From UBA1413 sp037447215 (GTDB taxonomy: Bacteria; Bacteroidota; Bacteroidia; Bacteroidales; Prolixibacteraceae), in NCBI GenBank assembly GCA_037447215.1, contig JBBIHB010000003.1:85145-149144 (forward strand): DNA of 64,000 bases, written 5' to 3'. The notes beneath the pieces are model-generated. The model worked only from the letters and a program-made list of their open reading frames with translations, had not been told where the DNA came from and did no database searches. Below are positions 8,679-18,086 of the stretch, piece after piece. How positions within the stretch are numbered: position 1 is the stretch's first letter; the number at the start of each line of letters is the position of its first letter. A program made the position numbers and the translations under genes.

Positions 8679-9589
8679 TTTATAATAAATCTTCGTCCTT
8701 CTTCGGCAATTTCAACATTTTCGAAAATTTCCATGGCTTCACTTAAAAAAATATGGCTTTTTTTATATCGATTCGAAAAATGCCCAATAATGAGTTTTCT
8801 GGCATTGGCTTTTAATGCTATTTCGGCGGCCTGTTTGGCTGTCGAATGAAGGGTTTTCGCTGCCCAGTCTTTTAAATCTTCAGCAAAGGTAGCTTCGTGA
8901 TACAATAAAGTCACATTATTATAGATTTCAACCGCAGGTTCATAGGGCAGTGTATCGGTACAAAATGCGTATGACCGAGGACCCGGAGCTGGTATAGTCA
9001 GCTCATGATGGCTGTAATAACGGCCCTCTTTTGTTGTAAATCCGCTGCCTTCTTTAATACGTCTGATATCTCGGTATGGGATTTCCAATTCAACAATTTT
9101 TTCTTTGATTATATTGGGTTGTGCCTGCTTTTCACGAAAAAGGAAACCACATACAGGAATACTGTGTTTCAATGGAAATGATATTACTTCACATTTTTTA
9201 TCTGAATAAATTACCTCATACCGTTTAAAGTTTAATGGGTGAAAAATTACCTTAAAGCCCATTTCACCTTTTATATAATTTAAAAGTGGTTGAAGCAATG
9301 CGGAAATGTCGGAGTGGGAATAAATGTGAAGGTCGCTGGTCAGGCCAAGGAGATTTCGGGTTGAAATCAGTCCCATCAATCCATAGAAATGGTCACCATG
9401 CAGGTGTGAAATAAAAATGTGCCTGATCTTACCAAAACTGAATTTATATTTCCGTAACTGGATTTGGGTACCTTCACCACAGTCGATTAAAAAAAACCGC
9501 CCAGATATATTTAATACCTGGGCGGTTGGATATTTGTCAGATGTTGGCAGGGCCGAACTGCTTCCAAGGATGGTGAGTTCAAAAGTCAT
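8675..9589 (-). CDS. rnz: ribonuclease Z (tRNase Z)
   Basis: A 304-residue metallo-beta-lactamase-fold nuclease that trims tRNA 3' trailers. The zinc motif HLHGDH is at residues 62-67 (SHLHGDHFYGLMGL), preceded by FLIDCGEGTQIQLRKYKFSF, a characteristic tRNase Z segment. Further ligand positions appear in FCTDT, LLYHEATF and HSTAKQAAEIA, with the HFSNRY motif near the end. Length is that of the short bacterial form. The exosite arm lies around residues 150-190. It sits 13 bases after the STAS gene in the same direction. The tRNA-Asp in this window already encodes CCA, so at least that precursor would not depend on the usual discriminator cut. Confidence 0.94.
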   Translation of the reverse strand: MTFELTILGSSSALPTSDKYPTAQVLNISGRFFLIDCGEGTQIQLRKYKFSFGKIRHIFISHLHGDHFYGLMGLISTRNLLGLTSDLHIYSHSDISALLQPLLNYIKGEMGFKVIFHPLNFKRYEVIYSDKKCEVISFPLKHSIPVCGFLFREKQAQPNIIKEKIVELEIPYRDIRRIKEGSGFTTKEGRYYSHHELTIPAPGPRSYAFCTDTLPYEPAVEIYNNVTLLYHEATFAEDLKDWAAKTLHSTAKQAAEIALKANARKLIIGHFSNRYKKSHIFLSEAMEIFENVEIAEEGRRFIIN

Positions 9590-9602
9590 ATCGACCTTTG
9601 CT

Positions 9603-9956
9603 TTAAAGATTTTCCTTTTTAATCAGCAATTCTTCGGCCTCTTCAACACTTTTTGTGATTAAAAGAACTGTATGAAGCATCGAAATCCGGAATATACTTT
9701 CAACATCGGGATGAAGCCCGGCAATGATCAGTGTCCCGATAGCTTCATCGCATAACCGGTTGGCAATCAAGATAGAACGCAATCCTGAAGAGTCACAATA
9801 CTTGCACTGTGAAAGATCGACAACAATATTTTTGACTCCCTGCGAACTCAGGAATACAAATTCTGATTTCAAATCGGGTGCATTATTGGCATCCAGCTTT
9901 TCAGACAAGACTTTGACGAGGGTGTAACTTTCCTTAGTTTTTACTTCAGCTACCAT
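9603..9956 (-). CDS. STAS-domain protein, anti-sigma factor antagonist-like
   Basis: A 117-residue single-domain protein. The phosphorylatable-serine motif of SpoIIAA-like proteins is present: DLSQCKYCDSSGLRSIL at about residues 47-63, with Ser56 or Ser57 as the likely site. LDANNAPDLKSEF at about 20-32 is the typical N-terminal strand-helix. In the family this domain binds an anti-sigma factor or a kinase in partner-switching systems. It lies just upstream of rnz in one transcription unit. No HPr-kinase-like anti-sigma partner is visible nearby. Confidence 0.85.
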   Translation of the reverse strand: MVAEVKTKESYTLVKVLSEKLDANNAPDLKSEFVFLSSQGVKNIVVDLSQCKYCDSSGLRSILIANRLCDEAIGTLIIAGLHPDVESIFRISMLHTVLLITKSVEEAEELLIKKENL

Positions 9957-9999
9957 GAGTACAATTTACGAAATTGTATTCAATACATCATCAATTTAC

Positions 10000-11895
10000 T
10001 TATCTTTTTTTCTCGTCAGCTTCCATTTGCTTCTTCAAATCGGCCAGTTCCGAAATGTCTCCCAATGTGGTTTTTTCAACATTATCAGTAACATTTTTCA
10101 TGGCTTTTTTGGACGCTTTATTTTCGGCTTTCTTTTTCGAAGTTTCTTCATTACGCTTCTCGTCTTCGTAAACCCTCGAATGGGAGACTATGATGCGTTT
10201 TGCCGATTTATTGAACTCGATAACTTTGAACTCAAGTTTTTCATCCATTTTTACCTGGCTGCCGTCTTCTTTTACAAGGTGACGTGGAGTTGCAAATCCT
10301 TCAACTCCGTATGGAAGTGCAATTACTGCGCCTTTATCCATTAATTCTACGATGGTTCCTTCGTGAACTGAATCAACAGTGAAGATGGTTTCAAAAACAT
10401 CCCACGGATTTTCTTCGAGTTGTTTGTGCCCGAGGCTCAGCCGGCGGTTTTCTTTATCAATATCGAGTACAACTACTTCGATCTCTTCACCTATTCCGGT
10501 AAATTCGGAAGGATGCTTGATTTTTTTAGTCCAGCTAAGGTCACTGATGTGGATCAGTCCATCAACACCTTCTTCAATTTCAACAAATACACCAAAATTG
10601 GTAAAATTCCTTACTGAGGCTTTGTGGCTGGTTCCAAGCCCAAATCGGCTTTCTATGTTTTCCCATGGATCGCTTTTCAGTTGTTTGATGCCGAGCGACA
10701 TTTTTCTTTCCTCGCGGTCGAGGGTAAGAATCTGAGCCTCAACTTCGTCACCCACTTTAAGGAAATCCTGGGCGCTTCTCAGATGCTGGCTCCACGACAT
10801 TTCTGAAACGTGTATAAGCCCTTCAACTCCCAGAACAATTTCTACAAATGCACCATAGTCGGCAAGTACCACAACTTTTCCGCTGACAGTATCACCAACT
10901 TTAAGGTTTTCATTAAGTTTGTCCCATGGGTGCGGTGTCAACTGTTTCAGACCAAGTGCAATACGTTTTTTGTCGTCATCAAAGTCGAGGATTACGACGT
11001 TGAGTTTCTGATCGAGTTCAACAATTTCATTCGGATGTGTAATACGTCCCCACGAAAGATCGGTAATGTGAATAAGGCCATCAACACCGCCCAGGTCGAT
11101 GAATACTCCATAAGAAGTAATGTTTTTGACCGTTCCTTCAAGTACCTGGCCTTTTTCGAGTTTCGAAATGATTTCTTTTTTCTGCAGCTCAAGTTCGGCT
11201 TCAATAAGAGCCTTGTGCGATACAACCACATTCCGGAATTCATGATTAATTTTCACCACTTTGAATTCCATGGTTTTGCCAACGTAAACATCGTAGTCGC
11301 GGATAGGTTTGACATCAATCTGTGAGCCTGGAAGGAATGCTTCAATACCAAGGGCGTCAACGATCATACCACCTTTTGTGCGGCACTTGATGTAACCTTT
11401 AATAATTTCGTCGTTATCATGGGCTTGATTAATTTTTTCCCACGAACGCATGGCACGTGCTTTTTTGTGCGAAAGCGACATCTGGCCTTTTTTGTCTTCT
11501 AGGCTTTCGATATACACATCTACTTTGTCGCCAACTCTCAGGTCAGGATTATACCTGAATTCGTTCAAACTGACAACACCGTCTGATTTGTAACCTATAT
11601 CAACAACCACTTCGCGTTTGTTCATAGAAATTACAGTTCCTTCAATAACTTCCTTTTCCTGAACTGTGTTTAAAGTGTCGTTGTAAAGGTTTTCCAGTTC
11701 GTTTCTGCGTTTTTTTGAATAATTGTCAAGTCCTTCTTCAAGACTGTCCCAGTCAAAATCGTCCTGAGTTTCTGCAGCCAATTCAGATACACTTGGAGCA
11801 GGAGTTTCCTCAATTGTGGTTTCTCTTTGCGGTTCGGTTGCTACATTTTCAACATTCTCCTGTACTTCCAGGAATTCATTTTTAATTTCAGTCAT
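10000..11895 (-). CDS. rpsA: 30S ribosomal protein S1
   Basis: A 631-residue protein that binds mRNA on the small subunit. Six S1 OB-fold repeats can be followed, starting near residues 80, 160, 245, 330, 415 and 500; typical patterns are GTVKNITSYGVFIDLGGVDG and HITDLSWGRITHP in repeat 3 and HVSEMSW and HISDLSW in repeats 4 and 5. The N-terminal 75 residues are acidic and the C-terminal 60 are rich in Lys and Glu, both usual for Bacteroidota S1. Its own promoter lies upstream at 11947-11977. Confidence 0.96.
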   Translation of the reverse strand: MTEIKNEFLEVQENVENVATEPQRETTIEETPAPSVSELAAETQDDFDWDSLEEGLDNYSKKRRNELENLYNDTLNTVQEKEVIEGTVISMNKREVVVDIGYKSDGVVSLNEFRYNPDLRVGDKVDVYIESLEDKKGQMSLSHKKARAMRSWEKINQAHDNDEIIKGYIKCRTKGGMIVDALGIEAFLPGSQIDVKPIRDYDVYVGKTMEFKVVKINHEFRNVVVSHKALIEAELELQKKEIISKLEKGQVLEGTVKNITSYGVFIDLGGVDGLIHITDLSWGRITHPNEIVELDQKLNVVILDFDDDKKRIALGLKQLTPHPWDKLNENLKVGDTVSGKVVVLADYGAFVEIVLGVEGLIHVSEMSWSQHLRSAQDFLKVGDEVEAQILTLDREERKMSLGIKQLKSDPWENIESRFGLGTSHKASVRNFTNFGVFVEIEEGVDGLIHISDLSWTKKIKHPSEFTGIGEEIEVVVLDIDKENRRLSLGHKQLEENPWDVFETIFTVDSVHEGTIVELMDKGAVIALPYGVEGFATPRHLVKEDGSQVKMDEKLEFKVIEFNKSAKRIIVSHSRVYEDEKRNEETSKKKAENKASKKAMKNVTDNVEKTTLGDISELADLKKQMEADEKKR

Positions 11896-11946
11896 GTAAT
11901 TGTAAATAAATTAATAAGTTAGACATTATTTCTTAGAAATCGGGCG

Positions 11947-11977
11947 CAAAAGTAAGACTTCTGGGTTGTATATCAAA
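11947..11977 (-). promoter_or_regulatory. rpsA promoter, Bacteroidota type
   Basis: On the minus strand TTTG (11977-11974), a 19-base spacer and TACTTTTG (11954-11947) form a near-consensus -33/-7 pair about 52 bases before the rpsA ATG. The spacing and both boxes fit the main sigma factor of Bacteroidota. Confidence 0.7.
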
Positions 11978-12121
11978 CATTTTCGGTCATTTTTTTCGAA
12001 AAACTTTATAATTAGGCCATCGACTTTGATTTAGACTGAAATTTGTTGCAATTTTACAACCTGTTTAACAAACTGCCCGGATGGTTGTATTAATCTTGAT
12101 GGCTAAAATTTTAATTAACGA

Positions 12122-13069
12122 ATGAAAAAAATTCTGGTTACCGGAGGTGCCGGTTTTATTGGTTCTCACCTTTGCGAACGTTTGCTGAATGAGGGTAATG
12201 AAGTGATTTGCCTCGATAATTTTTTTTCTGGTTCGAAAAGTAAAATCAAGCACTTGCATGAGCATCCTTATTTTGAATTGGTGAGGCACGATGTAACCAT
12301 GCCTTATTTTGCCGAAATTGATGAAATTTATAACCTTGCCTGTCCTGCATCGCCCATTCATTATCAGTATAACCCCATAAAAACCATCAAAACATCGGTT
12401 ATGGGCGCCATAAATATGTTGGGACTTGCCAAAAGAGTGAAAGCCAGGATTTTGCAAGCTTCAACCAGCGAGGTTTACGGCGATCCGGTCATCCATCCGC
12501 AAGTGGAATCTTACTGGGGAAATGTAAATCCAATTGGTGTCCGGTCATGCTACGACGAGGGTAAACGGTGCGCTGAATCGCTTTTTATTAACTACCATCA
12601 GCAGAATAATGTCAGGATAAAAATTGTCAGGATTTTCAATACTTATGGGCCAAGAATGGAAATAAACGATGGTAGGGTGGTTTCAAATTTCATTGTACAG
12701 GCTTTGCGTAGTGAGCCTATTACCATCTATGGTTCAGGAATGCAAACACGTAGTTTTCAGTATGTTGACGATCTGCTCGAAGGTTTTATGAGGATGATGA
12801 AAACTCCTGATGAGGTTACTGGCCCGGTTAATCTGGGTAATCCTACAGAGTTCACAATGCTCGAACTTGCCGAGACTGTCAAGGAATTGACTGGAAGTAA
12901 ATCGGGAATTGTTTTTATGCCACTTCCCAAAGATGATCCTATGCAACGGCAGCCCGACATAACCCTGGCTAGGAATATACTGAACGGATGGGAACCAAAA
13001 ATAAGCCTGAAAGAAGGATTGGTTAGAACCATTGCCTATTTCGATAATCTTTTAAGTACAGATATATGA
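12122..13069 (+). CDS. UDP-glucuronate decarboxylase (UDP-xylose synthase)
   Basis: A 315-residue short-chain dehydrogenase/reductase-type enzyme converting UDP-glucuronate to UDP-xylose. The NAD-binding GGAGFIG is at residues 8-14, the UXS-type motif NLACPASPIHYQYNPIKT follows, and the catalytic pair is Tyr144/Lys148 in SCYDEGKR. That last motif separates it from RmlB, which has SPYSASKA. It is the first gene of a tight operon (overlap of four bases with rfbA) and stands where an rfbB would be expected. Product would feed surface polysaccharide synthesis. Confidence 0.9.
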   Translation: MKKILVTGGAGFIGSHLCERLLNEGNEVICLDNFFSGSKSKIKHLHEHPYFELVRHDVTMPYFAEIDEIYNLACPASPIHYQYNPIKTIKTSVMGAINMLGLAKRVKARILQASTSEVYGDPVIHPQVESYWGNVNPIGVRSCYDEGKRCAESLFINYHQQNNVRIKIVRIFNTYGPRMEINDGRVVSNFIVQALRSEPITIYGSGMQTRSFQYVDDLLEGFMRMMKTPDEVTGPVNLGNPTEFTMLELAETVKELTGSKSGIVFMPLPKDDPMQRQPDITLARNILNGWEPKISLKEGLVRTIAYFDNLLSTDI

Positions 13070-13947
13070 AAGGAATTGTATTGGCGGGTGGGGCCGGAAC
13101 AAGGCTTTACCCCATTACCAGAAGTATCTCGAAGCAGATAATCCCTGTGTATGATAAACCCATGATTTATTATCCCTTGTCAGTTCTGATGCTGGCGGGA
13201 ATCCGTGAAATTCTGATTATTTCGACACCCACCGATTTACATCTTTACATAGACCTTTTCGGGGATGGATCCCAATTGGGGTTGACGATTTCATACAAGG
13301 TACAACCAATGCCCGATGGCTTGTCACAAGCCTTTATTCTGGGTGAGGATTTCATTGGAAACGATAATGTATGTATGATCCTTGGTGATAACATCTTTTA
13401 TGGGTACAATTTCAGAAGTATTCTTGAAGATGCAGCATCTCTTACTGATGGTGCCATTGTTTTCGGGTATTACGTTAACGATCCTGAAAGATATGGTGTG
13501 GTGGAATTCGATGAAGGTGGGAAGGTTGTTAGTATTGAAGAGAAACCTGCACAACCCCGTTCAAATTATGCAATAACAGGGTTATATTTTTATTCGAACG
13601 ATGTGATTGGCAAGGCAAAATCGCTTAAACCTTCACCTCGAGGTGAGCTTGAAATAACTGACTTAAATCGGCTCTACCTCGAAGAAAACCGGTTGAATAT
13701 AAAATTGCTCGGGCGTGGTTTTGCCTGGCTCGACACAGGAACATTCGACAGTTTGCTGCAGGCATCAAATTATATTGCTACTATTGAACAACGGCAAGGC
13801 TTGAAAATTTCGTGCATCGAAGAAATTGCTTATAAAAAGGGCTTCATTAGCCGCGAACAATTGTTAAAACTGGCTGAACCACTTCAAAAAAATCACTACG
13901 GTCAATATCTGATAAAACTTGCCGAAAACCAGATAAAATCATTCTAA
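13066..13947 (+). CDS. rfbA: glucose-1-phosphate thymidylyltransferase
   Basis: A 293-residue nucleotidyltransferase making dTDP-glucose from dTTP and glucose-1-phosphate, first step of dTDP-L-rhamnose synthesis. The signature GGAGTRLYPITRSISKQ begins at residue 8, followed by PVYDKPMIYYPLSVLMLAGI, the metal-binding LGDNIFYG and the sugar-binding EEKPAQPRSNYAITGLYFY. Length matches RmlA exactly. It overlaps the preceding decarboxylase gene by four bases and is followed four bases later by rfbC. Confidence 0.96.
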   Translation: MKGIVLAGGAGTRLYPITRSISKQIIPVYDKPMIYYPLSVLMLAGIREILIISTPTDLHLYIDLFGDGSQLGLTISYKVQPMPDGLSQAFILGEDFIGNDNVCMILGDNIFYGYNFRSILEDAASLTDGAIVFGYYVNDPERYGVVEFDEGGKVVSIEEKPAQPRSNYAITGLYFYSNDVIGKAKSLKPSPRGELEITDLNRLYLEENRLNIKLLGRGFAWLDTGTFDSLLQASNYIATIEQRQGLKISCIEEIAYKKGFISREQLLKLAEPLQKNHYGQYLIKLAENQIKSF

Positions 13948-13951
13948 GCTT

Positions 13952-14500
13952 ATGAAAATTCACGAAACGCCTATCCTTGGTTTGAAAATTATTGAACCTG
14001 TTGTTTTCACCGATTCACGTGGATATTTTTTTGAAAGTTATAATCTCGAGAAAATGGTGCAGGCGGGTGTGGACAATCAATTCATTCAGGATAATGAATC
14101 GCTTTCTTCATTTGGTGTAATACGGGGGTTACATTACCAGATAGAGCCGTTTTCGCAGGCCAAGCTGGTCAGGGTTATTAAAGGTAAGGTTTTTGATGTT
14201 GCGGTTGATCTTAGACGACAATCAGAAACTTTTGGCAAATGGTTTGGCTTGGAACTGTCGGAATTTAACAAGCTTCAATTGTATATTCCCAAAGGATTTG
14301 CACATGGGTTTTCAGTACTGAGCAACGAAGCCATATTTACCTACAAATGCGACAACCTGTATATCCAAGATTCCGAAAGGGCAATAAGGTTTAATGATCC
14401 AACTCTTCAGATCGATTGGCAAATCAATTTAAAAGATCAGGTTATATCGGAGAAAGACATGAATGCTCCATTCTTCATTGAAGCTGAAATGAATTTTTAA
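13952..14500 (+). CDS. rfbC: dTDP-4-dehydrorhamnose 3,5-epimerase
   Basis: A 182-residue cupin-fold epimerase acting on dTDP-4-dehydro-6-deoxyglucose. Recognisable segments are DSRGYFFESYN, FIQDNESLSSFGVIRGLHYQ with the catalytic His in LHYQ, KLVRVIKGKVFDVAVDLR, and IPKGFAHGFSVLS. Length is the family norm. It lies four bases after rfbA and ten before rfbD. Confidence 0.96.
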   Translation: MKIHETPILGLKIIEPVVFTDSRGYFFESYNLEKMVQAGVDNQFIQDNESLSSFGVIRGLHYQIEPFSQAKLVRVIKGKVFDVAVDLRRQSETFGKWFGLELSEFNKLQLYIPKGFAHGFSVLSNEAIFTYKCDNLYIQDSERAIRFNDPTLQIDWQINLKDQVISEKDMNAPFFIEAEMNF

Positions 14501-14510
14501 GCCACATATT

Positions 14511-15389
14511 ATGAGAATTCTTGTTACGGGAGGAAACGGTCAGCTTGGTCGTGAACTATTCGATCAGCAAAACAGACTCCCTCAATCGGAATGGAGTTTT
14601 ACTGATGTTGATACATTAGATATTACTGATCGGCAAACGGTTGAAGGCTATTTTAATGAAAATAAACCAAATGTTGTAATTAATTGTGCAGCATATACTG
14701 CTGTTGATCAGGCAGAAAAGAATCAGGATGCAGCTTTTGGTTTAAATGCAATTGCTCCTGGTTATTTGGCTGATTTATGCCTTAAAAATGAGATCAATTT
14801 TGTTCATATTTCGACCGATTATGTTTTTAACGGCAGATCGTATGTTCCATATAATGAAACTGTTACGCCCGATCCGCAAAGTGTTTATGGATTATCGAAA
14901 TCCGAAGGCGAAAAAAGTGTGGTATCGGTCAATCCCAATGCAATGATTATCCGTACATCGTGGCTTTATTCTGCCTATGGCAATAATTTCGTAAAAACCA
15001 TGCTCCGTCTTGGTCGCGAACGTAATGAATTAAATGTTGTATTCGATCAAATAGGCTCTCCGACTTATGCATATGATCTGGCTGATTGCATAATTTCAAT
15101 CCTTAATAGATGTGTTGATGATAGTAAAAATTGGGAACCAGGAATTTATCATTACAGTAATGAAGGGGTTTGCAGTTGGTACGATTTTGCTTTGGCTGTC
15201 CATCATATGTCAAATATTTGTTGTTCTATTAAACCTATTGAATCAAAAGATTTTCCAACCTTAGCCAAACGTCCGTTTTATTCGGTTCTTAATAAGTCGA
15301 AAATTAAAACAACTTATGGAATAACAATTCCTTATTGGCGAGATAGTTTAAAAGCATGTATAAATAAAATTCAAAATCATCAATCATGA
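14511..15389 (+). CDS. rfbD: dTDP-4-dehydrorhamnose reductase
   Basis: A 292-residue NADPH-dependent reductase giving dTDP-L-rhamnose, last step of the pathway. The cofactor motif GGNGQLG is at residues 7-13, followed by NCAAYTAVDQAEK, STDYVFNG and the catalytic YGLSKSEGE, then SWLYSAYGNNFVKTML. The final codons overlap the start of the phosphoglucomutase gene by four bases (15386-15389). Its substrate-making partner RfbB is not in this cluster. Confidence 0.95.
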   Translation: MRILVTGGNGQLGRELFDQQNRLPQSEWSFTDVDTLDITDRQTVEGYFNENKPNVVINCAAYTAVDQAEKNQDAAFGLNAIAPGYLADLCLKNEINFVHISTDYVFNGRSYVPYNETVTPDPQSVYGLSKSEGEKSVVSVNPNAMIIRTSWLYSAYGNNFVKTMLRLGRERNELNVVFDQIGSPTYAYDLADCIISILNRCVDDSKNWEPGIYHYSNEGVCSWYDFALAVHHMSNICCSIKPIESKDFPTLAKRPFYSVLNKSKIKTTYGITIPYWRDSLKACINKIQNHQS

Positions 15390-17124
15390 GTAACGAATTA
15401 TTAAGAATGGTTGAAGAAAGGGCAAAGATATGGCTGAGCCCTTTTTACGATGAAGCAACACGCAGCGAAGTTCAGCGTATGCTCGAAAGTGAGGATAAAA
15501 CCGAACTGATCGACTCGTTTTACAAAGACCTTGAATTTGGGACCGGGGGACTTCGTGGAATTATGGGGGCCGGTACCAATCGAATGAATAAATATACCAT
15601 TGGAGCAGCCACCCAGGGACTGAGCAATTATCTCAGGAAATGTTTTTCATATATTCCTGAAATAAAGGTAGTTATTGGACATGATTGCAGAAATAACAGT
15701 AGGTTGTTTGCCGAAATATGTGCCGGAATTTTTGCTGCCAATGGAATACGTGCCTTGTTGTTCGAAGATATCAGGCCTACACCTGAGATGTCGTTCGCAA
15801 TACGTGAATATGGCTGCCAAGGTGGGATTATTCTCACAGCTTCGCACAACCCGCCTGAATACAATGGTTACAAAGCCTATTGGGATGATGGTGCACAATT
15901 GGTTGCCCCGCACGATGAAGCGGTAATTGAGGAAGTACGCAGTATAAAGGATGAAAATATCCTATTTGATGGTTCATCCGAACTTATTACTTCACTTGGC
16001 GAAGAAACCGATCTGAAATACATTGAAAAGGTAAAGGCAACCTCGCTAATACCTGATCTGGTTAAGAAGTATAACGATATGAAAATCGTTTACACCCCAA
16101 TTCACGGAACAGGGGTGAAACTTGTACCTATGGCTTTACGTGCTTATGGGTTTACAAATATTATCCCTGTACCAGAACAGGATGTAGTAAGCGGAAATTT
16201 TCCTACTGTTGTATCACCTAACCCTGAAGAGCCTGCAGCCATGAAAATGGGTATCGAAAAGGCAGAAGAAGTAGATGCAGAAGTTGTAATGGCGACTGAT
16301 CCTGACGCCGACCGCCTTGGTGTTGCAACTCGTAACCTGAAAGGTAAATTTGTAATTGTGAATGGTAACCAAACGGCTTTGCTGTTTATCTATTACATCA
16401 TTACCAAAATGAAAGAAAACGGTACATTAAAAGGAAATGAGTTTATAGTAAAAACAATTGTATCCACTGAAATTATTGCCGAAATTGCCAGACGAAATCG
16501 AATCGAATATTACGATGTTTATACAGGTTTTAAATACATTGCCGAAATAATCCGCGAAAATGAAGGTGTTAAAAAATATATCGGCGGTGGCGAGGAGAGT
16601 TTTGGCTTTTTGCCTGCCGATTTTGTGCGCGATAAGGATGCAGTTACTTCAATAGCTATGATGGCAGAGATAGTTGCCTGGGCAAAAAGTAAAGGTTGTT
16701 TGAGCTTTTACTCGATATTTATAAAGAATATGGTTTTTGAAAAGAAAAAACGATTTCGGTTACCCGAAAAGGCCAGTCAGGCGCCGCTGAGATACAACAA
16801 ATGATGGCCGGGTTCAGGAATAATCCGCCGAAATATCTTGGAGGTTCTCAGGTGCAAATTGTTAAAGATTATGAAACTTTGAAAGAGATAAACCTGATTT
16901 CGGGAGAGGTTACAGATATCAGACAGAAAACAACATCAAACGTGTTGCAGTTCTTTACTGAAGCTGGTACAAAAATTTCGGTAAGGCCTTCAGGAACTGA
17001 ACCGAAAATAAAATTCTACTGCGAAGTAAAAGGTAAGTTGGATTCATACCATGAATATGATGATACAGATCGTATAGCTGATGAGAAAATTGATGTTATT
17101 CTCAAAGAACTTGGCTTAAGCTGA
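15386..17124 (+). pseudogene. phospho-sugar mutase (phosphoglucomutase/phosphomannomutase), broken by frameshift and stop
   Basis: The reading frame encodes a PGM2-type alpha-D-phosphohexomutase: FGTGGLRGIMGAGTNRMN, the phosphoserine loop ILTASHNPPEYNGYKAYW, metal loop ATDPDADRLG, and sugar-binding GGGEESFGF. After AWAKSKG (ends 16696) the frame shifts; the natural continuation LFELLLDIYKEYGF is in frame 1, consistent with one lost base near 16696-16698. That frame then meets TGA at 16738-16740 and continues as KEKTISVTRKGQSGAAEIQQ into MMAGFRNNPP and the phosphate-binding RPSGTEPKIKFY, ending at 17124. So two lesions separate an otherwise complete enzyme of about 579 residues. It could be a true pseudogene or assembly error; the scaffold gap nearby makes error plausible. 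Confidence 0.85.
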
Positions 17125-17155
17125 TAATTCAATTTAAATTAATAAATTTTAAGTG

Positions 17156-17914
17156 ATGATGAAAAAAATAGTTATTACCATTATGGTTTTTGGTATTACG
17201 GTTTCATACGCACAGCAAAAACCAACCATGGAAATGAAACCCGAAATGACGGAAATATGGGAACCCGAAGTGCGGATTATTAATCCGGGCCAGAAGTATG
17301 GTGATGCCCCTTCTGATGCTATTGTCCTATTCGATGGAACCAATCTTGAAGAAGAATGGATAAGTGAAAGAGGAGGTGGCAAACCTGGTTGGCTAGTTGA
17401 AAATGGTGTAATGACGGTTGTTCCACGCACAGGTGGAATCAAAACCAAAAGGGAATTCGAGAATTTCCAGTTGCATATTGAGTGGAGGTCCCCTTCGGAG
17501 GTAAAAGGCGAAAGCCAGGGCCGTGGCAATAGCGGAGTTTTCCTGCAAGGGATATATGAAGTACAGGTACTCGATAATTACAATAATCGCACTTACCACA
17601 ACGGTCAGGCTGGTAGCATTTATAAGCAGCATCCCCCGCTGGTAAATGCCTGTAAAGCACCTGGAGAATGGCAGACTTATGATATAATTTACACGGCTCC
17701 AATTTTTAAGGCAGACGGAACATATCTGGTTCCACCACGGATGACCGTTCTTCATAATGGTGTAGTAGTGCAGAATGCGGCTGAGGTGAGGGGCCCAACG
17801 GTTTATATCGGCGTTCCTGAATATTTTGTGAAGCCTCATGGTAAAGGGCCAATTTCCCTCCAGGATCATGGCGACCTGGTGAGCTTCCGTAATATTTGGA
17901 TCAGGGAATTATAA
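17156..17914 (+). CDS. exported DUF1080 (3-keto-disaccharide hydrolase-like) protein
   Basis: A 252-residue protein with an N-terminal signal peptide (KKIVITIMVFGITVSYAQQ). The DUF1080 concanavalin-like fold is shown by DAIVLFDGTNLEEEWIS, GWLVENGVMTVVPRTGGI, the strand pair FENFQLHIEWRSP, RGNSGVFLQGIYEVQVLD and the C-terminal GPISLQDHGDLVSFRNIWIREL. The family acts on glycosidic bonds, some members on 3-keto-glycosides, usually in the periplasm; the substrate here is unknown. The start is placed at the ATG after a GTG at 17153; a second ATG follows at 17159. Confidence 0.9.
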   Translation: MMKKIVITIMVFGITVSYAQQKPTMEMKPEMTEIWEPEVRIINPGQKYGDAPSDAIVLFDGTNLEEEWISERGGGKPGWLVENGVMTVVPRTGGIKTKREFENFQLHIEWRSPSEVKGESQGRGNSGVFLQGIYEVQVLDNYNNRTYHNGQAGSIYKQHPPLVNACKAPGEWQTYDIIYTAPIFKADGTYLVPPRMTVLHNGVVVQNAAEVRGPTVYIGVPEYFVKPHGKGPISLQDHGDLVSFRNIWIREL

Positions 17915-17936
17915 GCCGAATTAATATTCCTTTAAA

Positions 17937-17946
17937 NNNNNNNNNN
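17937..17946. other. assembly gap (10 N)
   Basis: Ten consecutive N between the DUF1080 gene and the SNF2 helicase gene. The true length is unknown, so distance and any promoter here cannot be judged. Confidence 0.99.
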
Positions 17947-18086
17947 CGGAATTTGAAATTAATTCCGGACAATTTTTTTTAAAATACCCCATGCCAACAT
18001 CATTTTACTTTTCTTTACAGATTTTTCAAACAACAATCGAAATTTGTTCATTTCACTTTTTATTAAAGTTGCAAACTTTTAGGGTT

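Noticed and set aside
9955..11325. Several plus-strand frames opposite rpsA
   Set aside because: They are antisense to six well-conserved S1 repeats and have no recognisable domain.
16690..16740. Programmed frameshift in the phosphoglucomutase gene
   Set aside because: There is no slippery heptamer with a stem that would help, and the corrected frame also has a TGA stop; a mutation or assembly error is simpler.
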